Source: Bacteroidota bacterium (lineage in GTDB: Bacteria; Bacteroidota; Bacteroidia; Bacteroidales; Prolixibacteraceae). From it: a stretch of DNA of 41,419 nucleotides. Positions within the stretch are counted from its first letter, which is position 1; each line of letters begins with the position of its first letter. Positions 19,525-28,570 of this stretch are shown piece by piece. Location of the stretch: assembly GCA_030706665.1 (NCBI GenBank), contig JAUZOB010000001.1:1-41419 (forward strand). Direction: 5' to 3'. A program made the position numbers and the translations under genes. The notes under the pieces were generated by a model, which made no database searches, had not been told where the DNA came from, and was given only the letters and a program-made list of their open reading frames with translations.

Positions 19525-19601
19525 ATGAGGCTTGTCGATTTGAGAATCTTTATCGGCTGATAACCTGTTATAATCCAGAGCCTCTCAACTCTTATTCAGA
19601 A
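19519..19601 (+). repeat. Long imperfect hairpin overlapping the stop codon of the GSCFA gene
   Basis: Positions 19519-19534 pair with 19586-19601: 15 of 16 positions pair, two of them G-T, with one C-C mismatch. The 51-nt loop holds an inner hairpin, ATAAC-CT-GTTAT, flanked by GGCTG and CAGAGCC. There is no T tract after it. It could be a structured RNA element, a 3' stabilising structure or a degenerate repeat element. Confidence 0.55.
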
Positions 19602-19821
19602 ACCGATTGTTCAAATTCCTCAATTTAATCAGATTTAGGTGCAATCTTTCTGCCATTCTCCTTCCTGACACCGCGAAGTCGTTCGTTAATACATATTTAC
19701 TTTCTGATTAAAAAAATATTCACTTTTTATTCTTCTTACGTATAATAGAAAACTATTTCCATGATAGAGAAATCATTTTGGATTAGAGGCAAGCATTGAA
19801 TAATAATTAAAAGGATATGAT

Positions 19822-20463
19822 ATGAAAAGAGTAAGATTGTTTCTGATGATTTTGATTGCAGCGAGTATTGTTATGGCATGCAATCAAAAAGCGAAAAAGG
19901 ATCAAAAGCCAATAGTATCAAAAACAGTTGAAAATCTAAAGACTGCCCTTAAGGATGAACTGACAACTGTTGAAAAATACAGAGCATATTCTGAAAGAGC
20001 AAGAGCAGATGGCTATGGTCAGATCTCAGCACTCTTTAACGCTATTGCAAGATCTGAAGGGATTCATGCGAATAATCATATCGGCGTTCTAACCAGCTTG
20101 GGGATAACTGCAGATTCCACGAAAGGCAGTTTTGTTGTTAAGTCGACAAAAGAAAATCTCGAAGAATCGATTAATGGTGAAGCGAAAGAAGTTTTTGTAT
20201 TATATCCCGCTTATATAAAATCAGCGAATGATGAAAATGCACCGGATGCAATCAGAACATTTACCTGGGCAATGGGAATCGAAAAGAAACATGGGTACTT
20301 CTATCAAAGTGCACTGGAAGCGCTGAAGACAAATGATTTAACCGAATTGCCCTATGAATATCTTATATGTCCCAAATGTGGGAATACCTTTGAAGAAATA
20401 GAATTAGAACCTAAATGTCCGTTTTGTAAGACGGATAAAGGCAAGTTTATTGTTGTAAAATAA
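19822..20463 (+). CDS. Rubrerythrin-family lipoprotein
   Basis: Rubrerythrins are diiron proteins with a rubredoxin-like centre that reduce peroxide in anaerobes. The ferritin-like part begins at NLKTALKDELTTVEKY. It keeps ligand-like Glu and His residues in RSEGIHANN, in GEAKEVFVLYP and in GIEKKHGYF. The C-terminal CPKCGNTF and CPFC pairs form a rubredoxin-type site. Unusually, the protein starts with a lipoprotein signal: MKRVRLFLMILIAASIVMAC, with Cys20 as the lipidated residue, followed by a lysine-rich linker. It should therefore be exported and membrane-anchored, whereas most rubrerythrins are cytoplasmic. The length is 213 residues. It stands alone, with about 300 bp before it and a strong terminator after it. 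Electron donors are unknown. Confidence 0.9.
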   Translation: MKRVRLFLMILIAASIVMACNQKAKKDQKPIVSKTVENLKTALKDELTTVEKYRAYSERARADGYGQISALFNAIARSEGIHANNHIGVLTSLGITADSTKGSFVVKSTKENLEESINGEAKEVFVLYPAYIKSANDENAPDAIRTFTWAMGIEKKHGYFYQSALEALKTNDLTELPYEYLICPKCGNTFEEIELEPKCPFCKTDKGKFIVVK

Positions 20464-20855
20464 GTATTCATAAATCAAATAATAGGTTGCATTCTTAACG
20501 AAAAATAGGATCGCTTGTATTTGAAAAATCGGGATCTCACAAGTGTGAGCTAATAAATAAAGGTTGCCAGGAAAAAGGCAACCTTTATTTCTTAATGGGA
20601 TACGAAACTTGTTATTGAATAAAAAATCAGGGAAAATATTAAGATTAAAGGCTTAATTGACCGTATTGTTAATAGAATTTAACTCAGTATGTTAATTGTT
20701 TCTTACGTGAATTTTTCAAAATTAAGAGAATGCAAAAAATATAGAATTAGGCGTTTAAAGATGAACAAGGGCGTTTGATTATTCGTTTTTTTTCATAATT
20801 TTATAGAGAACCGATTAACATAGATGAGACAGTTGTTTTTCTAACATTGAGTCAA
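20464..20855. other. Intergenic region between the rubrerythrin and debranching genes
   Basis: It holds the terminator at 20555-20590. The remaining ~265 bp to the next start are AT-rich. I find no clear TAnnTTTG promoter box and no small gene. Confidence 0.5.
20555..20590 (+). terminator. Terminator after the rubrerythrin gene
   Basis: Perfect 14-bp stem: AAATAAAGGTTGCC (20555-20568) pairs with GGCAACCTTTATTT (20577-20590), loop of 8 nt, ending in T-rich sequence. A smaller palindrome, CTCACAAGTGTGAG, lies just upstream at 20536-20549. Confidence 0.85.
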
Positions 20856-22802
20856 ATGAGTTACCTGAAATTTGATAAAAGCCAATTGGTCAACCTGGAG
20901 TATTCATTACAGAGAGAGATTTTGCGTACCAACAGGGCCGGATCTTACAGTATCTCTACCTTAGCAAGAAGTAATACCCGCAAGTATCATGGACTTTTAG
21001 TTTGTCCTCTTGATGAATTAGATGGGAGTAAGCATGTTCTTCTATCTTCCCTTGATGAGACTATTGTTCAACATGGCTCATCATTTAACTTAGGATTGCA
21101 TCGATATTCCGGGGAGCATTATAATCCCAAAGGACATAAATATATTACCGATTTTGAATTTGAAACGAATTCGCTCACTACCTATCGTGTCGGAGGGGTT
21201 GTGTTAACAGTCGAACGCTTGTTGGTAGAAAAGAAACAACAGGTATTGATGCGTTATACGCTTGTTGATGCGCATTCTCCCACCAAAATACAATTCAAAC
21301 CTTTCCTTGCGTTTCGAAGTATCCATTCGTTGAGTAAAGCCAATCTTTTTGCAAATACAAAATATCAGATGGTTCCCAATGGAATCCGGATGAAACTTTA
21401 TGATGGATATCCTTTCCTGAATATGCAGTTTTCAAAAGAACCGGCATTTATTCCTGTTCCTGACTGGTATTATAATATTGAATACTATAAAGAGATAGAA
21501 CGAGGTTATGAAGGGCTGGAAGATCTTTTTGTTCCCGGATATTTTGAAATTCCGATTGAAAAGGGAGAAAGTCTCATTTTTTCTGCATCTACAGAGGAAA
21601 TAGATCCTTTGTTACTAAAACGGAAATTTACATCCGAGACAAAGAAGAAAGACCATCGGGATAGTTTCTTCAATTGTTTGAAGATAGCGGCCGGCCAATT
21701 TCTGGTTAAGAAAGAAAAACAATACAATGTTGTCGCAGGATATCCCTGGTATGATGGAAGAACACGCCAGACTTTGTTGTCATTACCTTCCTTAACCCTT
21801 GCCTTTGGCGATGAAAAAACATTTGAAAATGTATTGGACTATCTGATTGGTCAGATGAAAGATGGTTTATTTCCTCGTACTTCAGGTCAGTTCGAATTAG
21901 ACTATGACGATTGCGATTCTCCGTTAATTCTGTTTTGGACTTTACAGCAATTGGCTGCTTATCGTAAGGAAACAAAATCGATCTGGAAAAAGTATGGCCC
22001 TTTAATGAAAAAAATTCTTTTGGGGTACAAAAAGGGGTTACCTTTTAATATAAAAATGCTTAATAATGGATTGATTACAGCTGGTGATGGAGCAAGAGCT
22101 TTAACCTGGATGGATGGGTATGTTGATGAAAAACCTGTAACTCCTCGTAAGGGTTTACCCGTAGAAGTAAATGCTTTGTGGTATAACGCGATCTGTTTTG
22201 CACTAAAGCTTGCCAAAGAATATTCCGACAAAGAGTTCATCTCACGATGGGGGAAGATGCCTGCGAAGATTGAAGAAGCATTTGTTCAAACTTTCTGGAG
22301 TGAGGATCGTCAGTATCTGGCTGATTATGTCGATGGAAATTACAAAGACTGGTCTGTCAGACCCAATATGGTGATTGTCGCTGCATTAGAATATTCGCCT
22401 ATTGACAAAGAGAAGAAGAAAGCAATATTGGAAATTGCCATAAAAGATCTGATGACACCAAGAGGCCTTCGTTCTCTTTCTCCTCGGGATCCTTTATATC
22501 AGGGGGTTGCAATGGGGAATGAAAGAGAAAGACAAAGTGCGATCCATCAGGGGAGTGCTTATCCTTGGTTGATGGGGATCTTTATTATCGGATATTTGTC
22601 AATATATAAGAAAAGTGGATTGAGTTTTGCAAAGCAGATTATTAAAGGCTTCGAAGAAGAAATGACAGAGAACTGTGTTGGAACGATTTCCGAGTTGTAT
22701 GACGGAGATCCTCCGCATAAAGGTCGTGGTGCCATTTCACAAGCCTGGAATGTTGCGTTTATCCTTAGATCTATTAAAGTAATTGAGTCATACGAAAAAT
22801 AA
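20856..22802 (+). CDS. Glycogen debranching enzyme, amylo-alpha-1,6-glucosidase type (GH133)
   Basis: Hydrolyses alpha-1,6 branch points in glycogen-type glucans. The N-terminal half has the family opening LRTNRAGSYS and ARSNTRKYHGLLV. The C-terminal (alpha/alpha) barrel has ALTWMDGYVDEKPVTPRKG then PVEVNALWYNA, QGSAYPWLMG, and GTISELYDGDPPHKGRGAISQAWN. At residues 295-306 the segment GYPWYDGRTRQT stands where the family usually reads W-G-R-D-T, so a conserved Asp appears to be Gln305. I use ATG 20856 instead of the TTG nine bases earlier, giving 648 residues. The glycosyltransferase gene starts 25 bp downstream and the GH57 gene follows it. I recall the same trio in Bacteroides, and it probably forms an operon. 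Confidence 0.92.
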   Translation: MSYLKFDKSQLVNLEYSLQREILRTNRAGSYSISTLARSNTRKYHGLLVCPLDELDGSKHVLLSSLDETIVQHGSSFNLGLHRYSGEHYNPKGHKYITDFEFETNSLTTYRVGGVVLTVERLLVEKKQQVLMRYTLVDAHSPTKIQFKPFLAFRSIHSLSKANLFANTKYQMVPNGIRMKLYDGYPFLNMQFSKEPAFIPVPDWYYNIEYYKEIERGYEGLEDLFVPGYFEIPIEKGESLIFSASTEEIDPLLLKRKFTSETKKKDHRDSFFNCLKIAAGQFLVKKEKQYNVVAGYPWYDGRTRQTLLSLPSLTLAFGDEKTFENVLDYLIGQMKDGLFPRTSGQFELDYDDCDSPLILFWTLQQLAAYRKETKSIWKKYGPLMKKILLGYKKGLPFNIKMLNNGLITAGDGARALTWMDGYVDEKPVTPRKGLPVEVNALWYNAICFALKLAKEYSDKEFISRWGKMPAKIEEAFVQTFWSEDRQYLADYVDGNYKDWSVRPNMVIVAALEYSPIDKEKKKAILEIAIKDLMTPRGLRSLSPRDPLYQGVAMGNERERQSAIHQGSAYPWLMGIFIIGYLSIYKKSGLSFAKQIIKGFEEEMTENCVGTISELYDGDPPHKGRGAISQAWNVAFILRSIKVIESYEK

Positions 22803-22827
22803 GCCACCAGAATAAACCTTTTGTCCT

Positions 22828-24141
22828 ATGAGAGTGCTGATGTTTGGATGGGAGTTTCCTCCTCATATTTCCGGAGGTCTTGGAACAGCCTGCTATGGTC
22901 TGACCAAAGGGTTAGCCACCTTCGATGATGTCGAAGTAACTTTTGTGGTACCTAAAGCATATGGCGACGAAGATCAATCATCAATCCGGTTAATTGGAGC
23001 AGGGGACGTTTCTATTACCCGAAAGAATGTGAAATTTGAAGACTTGCAACGCAAAATTGAATATTATGAAGTGGAATCAGGTTTAATCCCTTACATGGGA
23101 CCTGAAGAATTCTGGCAGCTAAAATCGTTAGAGCATAAAGATTCTTCCCGTTACATTGAAACAGATGAGATGGGGAAACTTACTTTCTCGGGGAAGTACG
23201 GGAATGATCTGCTTTATGAGATTTATAAATATTCGTTAGTCGCTGAAGTAATCGCTAAGGAGAATGATTTTGATGTGATACATGCCCATGACTGGTTGGC
23301 GTATCCTGCCGGGATTGCCGCAAAGAAAGCTACCGGTAAGCCGTTGGTTGTGCATGTTCATGCAACTGACTTTGATCGAAGTGGAGGAAGTGTAAATCCT
23401 CAGGTATTTGCAATAGAAAAAGAGGGAATGGATTGTGCCGACAGAGTTATTACCGTAAGTAATCTGACCCGGAATATCGTAATAGAGAAGTATGGAATTG
23501 CTCCCGAAAAGGTCATAACGGTTTATAATGCAGTTGAACCTGTTAGTTCGGAACTGAAAAATCAGATGAAGAAAGGAGTTGATGAGAAGATTGTGACTTT
23601 TCTGGGAAGAATTACCATGCAAAAGGGACCGGAATATTTTATTGAAGCAGCATACCAGGTCCTTCAGAAAATGGATAATGTCAGATTTGTAATGGCAGGG
23701 AGTGGAGATATGATGAATCGGATGATTAAAAGGGCAGCCCGATTAGGAATCTCAGATCATTTCCATTTTACCGGATTTTTACAAGGAGATGATGTGTTTA
23801 ATATGTTCGGGATGAGTGACGTATATGTCATGCCCTCAATATCCGAACCATTTGGAATATCACCGTTAGAAGCAATGCAAAGCAATGTGCCAACAATTAT
23901 ATCGTATCAATCAGGAGTTTCTGAGATCTTGAATTATGCACTCAAGGTGGATTTTTGGGATGTAAATGCAATGGCTGATGCTATTTATGCTTTGTTGAAC
24001 TACCCTGCTTTATCTCAGATTTTACGTAAATATGGGAAAGAAGAAGTTGAGAGTTTGCAATGGAAGCATTCAGCTCAAAAAACCCGTGAGGTTTACTTAG
24101 AAGCAATAGCAAGTGTTGAATCAGGAATTACTGAAAATTGA
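22828..24141 (+). CDS. Glycogen-synthase-like glycosyltransferase (GT-B fold, GT4/GT5-like)
   Basis: Probably extends alpha-1,4-glucan chains from a nucleotide sugar. The N-terminal FGWEFPPHISGGLGTACYGL has the glycine-rich loop of starch/glycogen synthases. VIHAHDWLAYPAGIAAKKA and LVVHVHATDFDR follow, and then VITVSN. The C-terminal nucleotide-binding domain has VTFLGRITMQKGPEYFIEAA and the E-x7-E segment SEPFGISPLEAM. The length is 437 residues. It is packed between the debranching enzyme (25 bp) and GH57 (14 bp) genes, which strongly supports a role in glycogen metabolism. Donor specificity (UDP- or ADP-glucose) cannot be read from the sequence, and no pyrophosphorylase gene is nearby. The product is likely cytoplasmic. 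Confidence 0.9.
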   Translation: MRVLMFGWEFPPHISGGLGTACYGLTKGLATFDDVEVTFVVPKAYGDEDQSSIRLIGAGDVSITRKNVKFEDLQRKIEYYEVESGLIPYMGPEEFWQLKSLEHKDSSRYIETDEMGKLTFSGKYGNDLLYEIYKYSLVAEVIAKENDFDVIHAHDWLAYPAGIAAKKATGKPLVVHVHATDFDRSGGSVNPQVFAIEKEGMDCADRVITVSNLTRNIVIEKYGIAPEKVITVYNAVEPVSSELKNQMKKGVDEKIVTFLGRITMQKGPEYFIEAAYQVLQKMDNVRFVMAGSGDMMNRMIKRAARLGISDHFHFTGFLQGDDVFNMFGMSDVYVMPSISEPFGISPLEAMQSNVPTIISYQSGVSEILNYALKVDFWDVNAMADAIYALLNYPALSQILRKYGKEEVESLQWKHSAQKTREVYLEAIASVESGITEN

Positions 24142-24155
24142 AAAATCATTCTGTT

Positions 24156-25472
24156 ATGAAAACTGTATGCCTATACTTTCAAGTTCACCAGCCTTTCAGA
24201 TATCGCCGGTACCGCTTTTTTGACATTGGGAACGATCATTACTATTATGATGATTATTCAAATGAGGCAATCCTGCATAAAGTCTCCGAAAAGTGTTATC
24301 TCCCTGCAAACAAACTTATTCTAAGCTTGATAAAGAAGCATGGAGGTAAATTTAGGGTCGCCTTTTCTCTTTCAGGGATTGCTCTTGAACAATTCAGCCT
24401 GTACGCTCCCGAAGTTATCAAGTCCTTTCAGGAACTGGCAAAAACAGGGTGCGTAGAGTTTCTGTCTGAAACCTATTCCCATTCGATGGTTTCGATGGTT
24501 GATCCGGAGCTTTTTGCAAAACAGGTCAAAATGCATGATGATCTGATCGAGAAATATTTTGGACAGCGACCGACGGTTTTTAGGAACACAGAATTGATTT
24601 ATTCCGATGAAATCGGGGAGCAGGTGGCAGCGATGGGATTTAAGGCGATGCTAACTGAAGGGGCACGGCATATTCTTGGATGGAAAAGTCCAAACTATAT
24701 TTATTGTGGTGCTGCGGCTCCACAGCTTAAATTGTTATTGCGAAATTATAAACTGAGTGATGATGTGGCATTCCGATTCTCAAATAAAGGATGGAATGAA
24801 TATCCTTTGACTGCAGATAAATTTGCAAATTGGATTGCCAAAATAAATCAGCACGAAGAGATTGTAAATCTGTTTATGGATTATGAAACCTTAGGAGAGC
24901 ACCAGTGGAAGGAATCAGGTATATTCGATTTTATGACAAAATTGCCAGCTGCGATTATTGCTAAAAAAGGAATATCATTCAGAACTCCATCTGAAGCAGC
25001 AAACAAGCATAATCCAATCTCTGTTGTTTCCGTTCCTCATCCTATCTCGTGGGCAGATGAAGAAAGAGATCTTTCTGCCTGGCTTGGGAATGAAATGCAG
25101 AAGGAAGCATTTGATAAACTTTACAGTCTTAAAGATCAGGTTGCACTGTGTAAAGACCCTGATATCCTGAAGGACTGGAATTATCTTCAGATAAGTGACC
25201 ATTTCTACTATATGTGTACCAAATTCTTCTCTGATGGAGAGGTGCATAAGTACTTTAATCCATACGAGAATCCGTATGAAGCCTTTATAAACTACATGAA
25301 CGTATTGAGCGATTTCCATATCCGATTGGATGCAAAGGTCACAATTGATCCTGTCGCTATTGAATTGGAAAGACTTCGTTCGCTGATAGATGAGAAAGAT
25401 AAAAAAATAGAGGAGTTAGAGGTGAAATCAGCAAAGAAGCGAACTCATAAGAAAGTAGAGAAAGCGGGTTAA
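24156..25472 (+). CDS. Glycoside hydrolase family 57 (alpha-amylase / glucanotransferase type)
   Basis: GH57 enzymes cut or transfer alpha-glucan chains. The N-terminus has VCLYFQVHQPFR with the family HQP motif. VEFLSETYSHS is the second conserved region. FRNTELIYSDEI contains Glu146, the likely nucleophile, and FMDYETLGEHQ contains Asp242, the likely acid/base. The C-terminal tail (from about residue 400) is a charged coiled coil ending in lysine-rich sequence, so it may bind a partner. There is no signal peptide, so it acts in the cytoplasm. A TTG at 24138 overlaps the previous stop. The ATG at 24156 precedes the conserved MKTVCLYF and is preferred, giving 438 residues. It is the third gene of the glycogen trio. 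Confidence 0.92.
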   Translation: MKTVCLYFQVHQPFRYRRYRFFDIGNDHYYYDDYSNEAILHKVSEKCYLPANKLILSLIKKHGGKFRVAFSLSGIALEQFSLYAPEVIKSFQELAKTGCVEFLSETYSHSMVSMVDPELFAKQVKMHDDLIEKYFGQRPTVFRNTELIYSDEIGEQVAAMGFKAMLTEGARHILGWKSPNYIYCGAAAPQLKLLLRNYKLSDDVAFRFSNKGWNEYPLTADKFANWIAKINQHEEIVNLFMDYETLGEHQWKESGIFDFMTKLPAAIIAKKGISFRTPSEAANKHNPISVVSVPHPISWADEERDLSAWLGNEMQKEAFDKLYSLKDQVALCKDPDILKDWNYLQISDHFYYMCTKFFSDGEVHKYFNPYENPYEAFINYMNVLSDFHIRLDAKVTIDPVAIELERLRSLIDEKDKKIEELEVKSAKKRTHKKVEKAG

Positions 25473-25519
25473 TTTAGTATAAATCTTATTTTAATTTTTA
25501 TCAAATTGTTGATTACTAA

Positions 25520-25550
25520 TTGTCTTTAACTTTTCTTTTTTCTTTCTTTG
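25520..25550 (+). promoter_or_regulatory. Possible promoter of the phosphorylase gene
   Basis: TTG (25520-25522), 20 bp, then TTTCTTTG (25543-25550), one mismatch from TAnnTTTG. It lies 43 nt before the ATG at 25593, in the 120-bp gap after the GH57 gene. The phosphorylase may therefore have its own promoter. Confidence 0.35.
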
Positions 25551-25592
25551 CGCGCATAATTAGAATGAGTAAAAGGGGAGAGAGGAAATTTT

Positions 25593-28172
25593 ATGAGCAC
25601 AAATGGAGTGAAAATAGTAAAACGAATTGCTGTGGATAAACCCAATTGGAAAAAGATTTTTGTTGAATCGAGCTTGCCGGAAGTTTTATATCCATTGAAG
25701 GATATAAGCAGAAATCTCTGGTGGTCATGGAATACAGAGGCACGTGATTTATTCTGTAGTATAGATCCTGAAAAATGGGAAGAATCAGAGCATAACCCAA
25801 TAATGCTCCTTGAAAGTGTAAGTTATCAGCGTCTGCTTGAATTGGAAAAGGATGAAAAATTCCTGAACTCAATGCATCAGGTAAGTGATGAGCTGACTCA
25901 ATATATTCAGGAAAGAAAGGATCGGAAGAGACCCTCTGTCGCATATTTCAGCATGGAATTTGGAATTCACGACAGTCTTAAAATATTTTCCGGTGGGCTT
26001 GGAATCCTTGCAGGAGATTATCTGAAAGAGGCCAGTGATTCGAAAGTGAACATGGTTGGAATAGGTTTGCTTTACAGGTTCGGATATTTCAAACAAACTC
26101 TTTCTGCCAATGGGGAACAGCTTGCAAATTATGAAGCTGAACAATTCTCAAAAATCCCGGTAACGGCTGTTGCTGATGCAGATGGGAAATGGTTGACAAT
26201 TCCATTTGAATTTCCCCAGGGACGGGTCTATGCCCGGGTATGGGAAGCAAAAGTGGGAGCCGTAAGCCTTTACCTTCTGGATACTGACTTTGAAGACAAT
26301 CGGGACTCGGATCGTACGATCACACATCAACTTTACGGAGGGGATAATGAAAATCGTTTGAAACAAGAGATTGTTCTCGGATTCGGAGGGATTAGACTGC
26401 TTAAAGCATTAGGCATTGATTCAGATATTTATCATTGCAACGAGGGACACGCCGCTTTTATCGGGGTGGAACGATTACGTAAACTAGTCAAAGAAGAAAG
26501 GCTTACTTTTGCTGAAGCGAAAGAAGTGGTTCGGGCATCTACTCTGTTTACTACACATACCCCCGTGCCTGCAGGTCATGATATCTTCCCTGAAGATATG
26601 TTCCGATTCTATATGGAAGGGATTCCTGACGAGTTAGGCATCTCCTGGAATGACTTTGTGATGTTGGGGAAAGCATTTCTTCATGAAACTCATTTCAACA
26701 TGAGTTACCTTGCGGCCCACCTTTCACAGGGGATCAACGGCGTGAGTTTGCTTCATGGAGAAGTTAGCAAAGAGCTGTTTACAGACCTTTATGGTGGATT
26801 TTTCCCAACGGAGTTGAATATTGGGTATGTAACGAACGGAGTTCATTATAAATCCTGGGCAGCTCAGGAATGGAAGGAACTTCATAAGAAATACTTTGGG
26901 GAACAATTCCCTGACAATCAACTTGATTTTGATCTGTGGGCAAAGATTTCGACTGTTCCCTCTGAGGAAATGTGGAGTGTTAAACACACATTAAAAGTTA
27001 AGTTAATTGAATACATCAAACAGCGGTTTACCGATTCATGGATACAACGGCATGAAGATCCGAAAATAATTTCAGAAGTCTTAAATACTCTGAATCCGAA
27101 TGCATTAACAATCGGATTTGCCCGTCGTTTTGCTACTTATAAAAGAGCTTACCTTCTTTTCCGTGATTTAGACCGGTTGTCAGAACTTCTAAATGATCCA
27201 GAACGTCCGATGCAGTTTATTTTTGCGGGGAAAGCGCATCCTGCAGACAGAGCCGGACAGGATTTGATCAAGTATATCATTGATATTTCCAAACGCCCTG
27301 AATTTATTGGGAAGATTATTTTCATACCGAATTATGACATAAATCTGGCCAAGATACTTTTGCAAGGGGTAGATGTGTGGTTAAATACACCCACACGTCC
27401 GTTGGAAGCATCCGGAACCAGTGGTGAGAAAGGGGTTATGAACGGAACTCTTCATTTCTCGGTCCTTGACGGATGGTGGGTTGAAGGCTATCATAAAGAT
27501 GCCGGATGGGCGCTCCCTCAGGAAAATTCATACGATGTTGCAGAATTCCAGGATCAATTGGATGCCGAGACAATCTATAATATTCTTGAAAATGAAGTTA
27601 TCCCGGCGTATTATGAACGGAATGACAAAGACCTTCCGATCCGATGGATTTCTTATATGAAGAATACCTTTGCTCAGGTGGCTCCAAATTTTACAACTTT
27701 GCGAATGTTGAGGGATTATGAAGAACGATTTTATATTCCTCAGAGTAAGCGCGTTAATAAATTAAAAGCAGATAAATACAAACTTGCACATTCTCTTGCA
27801 GCATGGAAGTCACGTGTTGCTTCTAAATGGGAAGGCATTGAGGTTCTCGAAGTGGACTTGTCCGAAAGAATAACTAATACTTATCGGATCGGAGAAAGCT
27901 ATCCTGCTCGCGTCGTGTTGAATCTGAACGGATTATCTCCTGAAGATATCGGAATTGAAATTGTAACTTGTGTCCCTATTAATGGGTCAAATGAGATGAA
28001 ATTTATCGACAGTCAGGAATTTGAAGTATGCTCAACCATGGATGGTAAAAGTACCTATTGTCACGATCTGGTATTAAATGATCCGGGATATTATAATTAT
28101 GCAATCCGGATTTTTGCACGTCATCCGGAACTGCCGCACCGTCAGGATTTCAGATACGTCCGATGGATATAG
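25593..28172 (+). CDS. glgP: Alpha-glucan phosphorylase (GT35)
   Basis: Releases glucose 1-phosphate from alpha-1,4-glucan ends using phosphate and a pyridoxal phosphate cofactor. The N-terminal RNLWWSWN and YFSMEFGIHDSLKIFSGGLG are typical of the alpha-glucan family phosphorylases. HCNEGHAAF and TTHTPVPAGHD follow. The cofactor region is RPLEASGTSGEKGVMNG, with Lys613 as the likely Schiff-base lysine, followed by SVLDGWWVEGY. The 859-residue length and the E-K in place of the more common M-K are what I recall from Bacteroides versions. It closes the glycogen block after GH57. The start at ATG 25593 is supported by the promoter-like sequence just upstream. Confidence 0.95.
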   Translation: MSTNGVKIVKRIAVDKPNWKKIFVESSLPEVLYPLKDISRNLWWSWNTEARDLFCSIDPEKWEESEHNPIMLLESVSYQRLLELEKDEKFLNSMHQVSDELTQYIQERKDRKRPSVAYFSMEFGIHDSLKIFSGGLGILAGDYLKEASDSKVNMVGIGLLYRFGYFKQTLSANGEQLANYEAEQFSKIPVTAVADADGKWLTIPFEFPQGRVYARVWEAKVGAVSLYLLDTDFEDNRDSDRTITHQLYGGDNENRLKQEIVLGFGGIRLLKALGIDSDIYHCNEGHAAFIGVERLRKLVKEERLTFAEAKEVVRASTLFTTHTPVPAGHDIFPEDMFRFYMEGIPDELGISWNDFVMLGKAFLHETHFNMSYLAAHLSQGINGVSLLHGEVSKELFTDLYGGFFPTELNIGYVTNGVHYKSWAAQEWKELHKKYFGEQFPDNQLDFDLWAKISTVPSEEMWSVKHTLKVKLIEYIKQRFTDSWIQRHEDPKIISEVLNTLNPNALTIGFARRFATYKRAYLLFRDLDRLSELLNDPERPMQFIFAGKAHPADRAGQDLIKYIIDISKRPEFIGKIIFIPNYDINLAKILLQGVDVWLNTPTRPLEASGTSGEKGVMNGTLHFSVLDGWWVEGYHKDAGWALPQENSYDVAEFQDQLDAETIYNILENEVIPAYYERNDKDLPIRWISYMKNTFAQVAPNFTTLRMLRDYEERFYIPQSKRVNKLKADKYKLAHSLAAWKSRVASKWEGIEVLEVDLSERITNTYRIGESYPARVVLNLNGLSPEDIGIEIVTCVPINGSNEMKFIDSQEFEVCSTMDGKSTYCHDLVLNDPGYYNYAIRIFARHPELPHRQDFRYVRWI

Positions 28173-28199
28173 AGATTTTATAATCTCATTGAGATATAG

Positions 28200-28380
28200 A
28201 GAGACTGCCTAAAAGGTTTGATTGATCTCTGATAATTATAGATTATACATAGAGAAGACACAAGCTTCCGTTTGAATTCTTTAGTTTTACTGATGTATTC
28301 AAATTTGGACTTGGGGAATCTGAAATTGTATTTATAAGATCAGAATATAAACAATCATCTTTAGACAGTCTCTTTTTTAT
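28200..28380 (+). repeat. Long inverted repeat after the phosphorylase gene, ending in a T tract
   Basis: GAGACTGCCTAAA (28201-28213) pairs with TTTAGACAGTCTC (28360-28372) with one mismatch. A28200/T28373 extends the stem, and TTTTTAT follows. The 146-nt interior holds weaker complementary pieces. The arms resemble the compact terminator at 30868-30904, which has GGCTATCTAAAA and TTTTAGACAGCC. It may be a terminator whose loop has been enlarged by inserted sequence. Confidence 0.55.
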
Positions 28381-28570
28381 TTTGCTATAAGAAGGGCTTG
28401 CTTCCCTAATGGTAAACCATAGTTTCTTGCGAATATTAATTTACCTGAGACCGGATAAATAGGAATTAATAAGTCATTGCTGTAAGATAATGAAGGGCAA
28501 GCGGGTTCATCGATTTGCCTTTGTTCGTTACTACAAGCAGATAAATGAGACTTAGCCCCGAATATATTTT

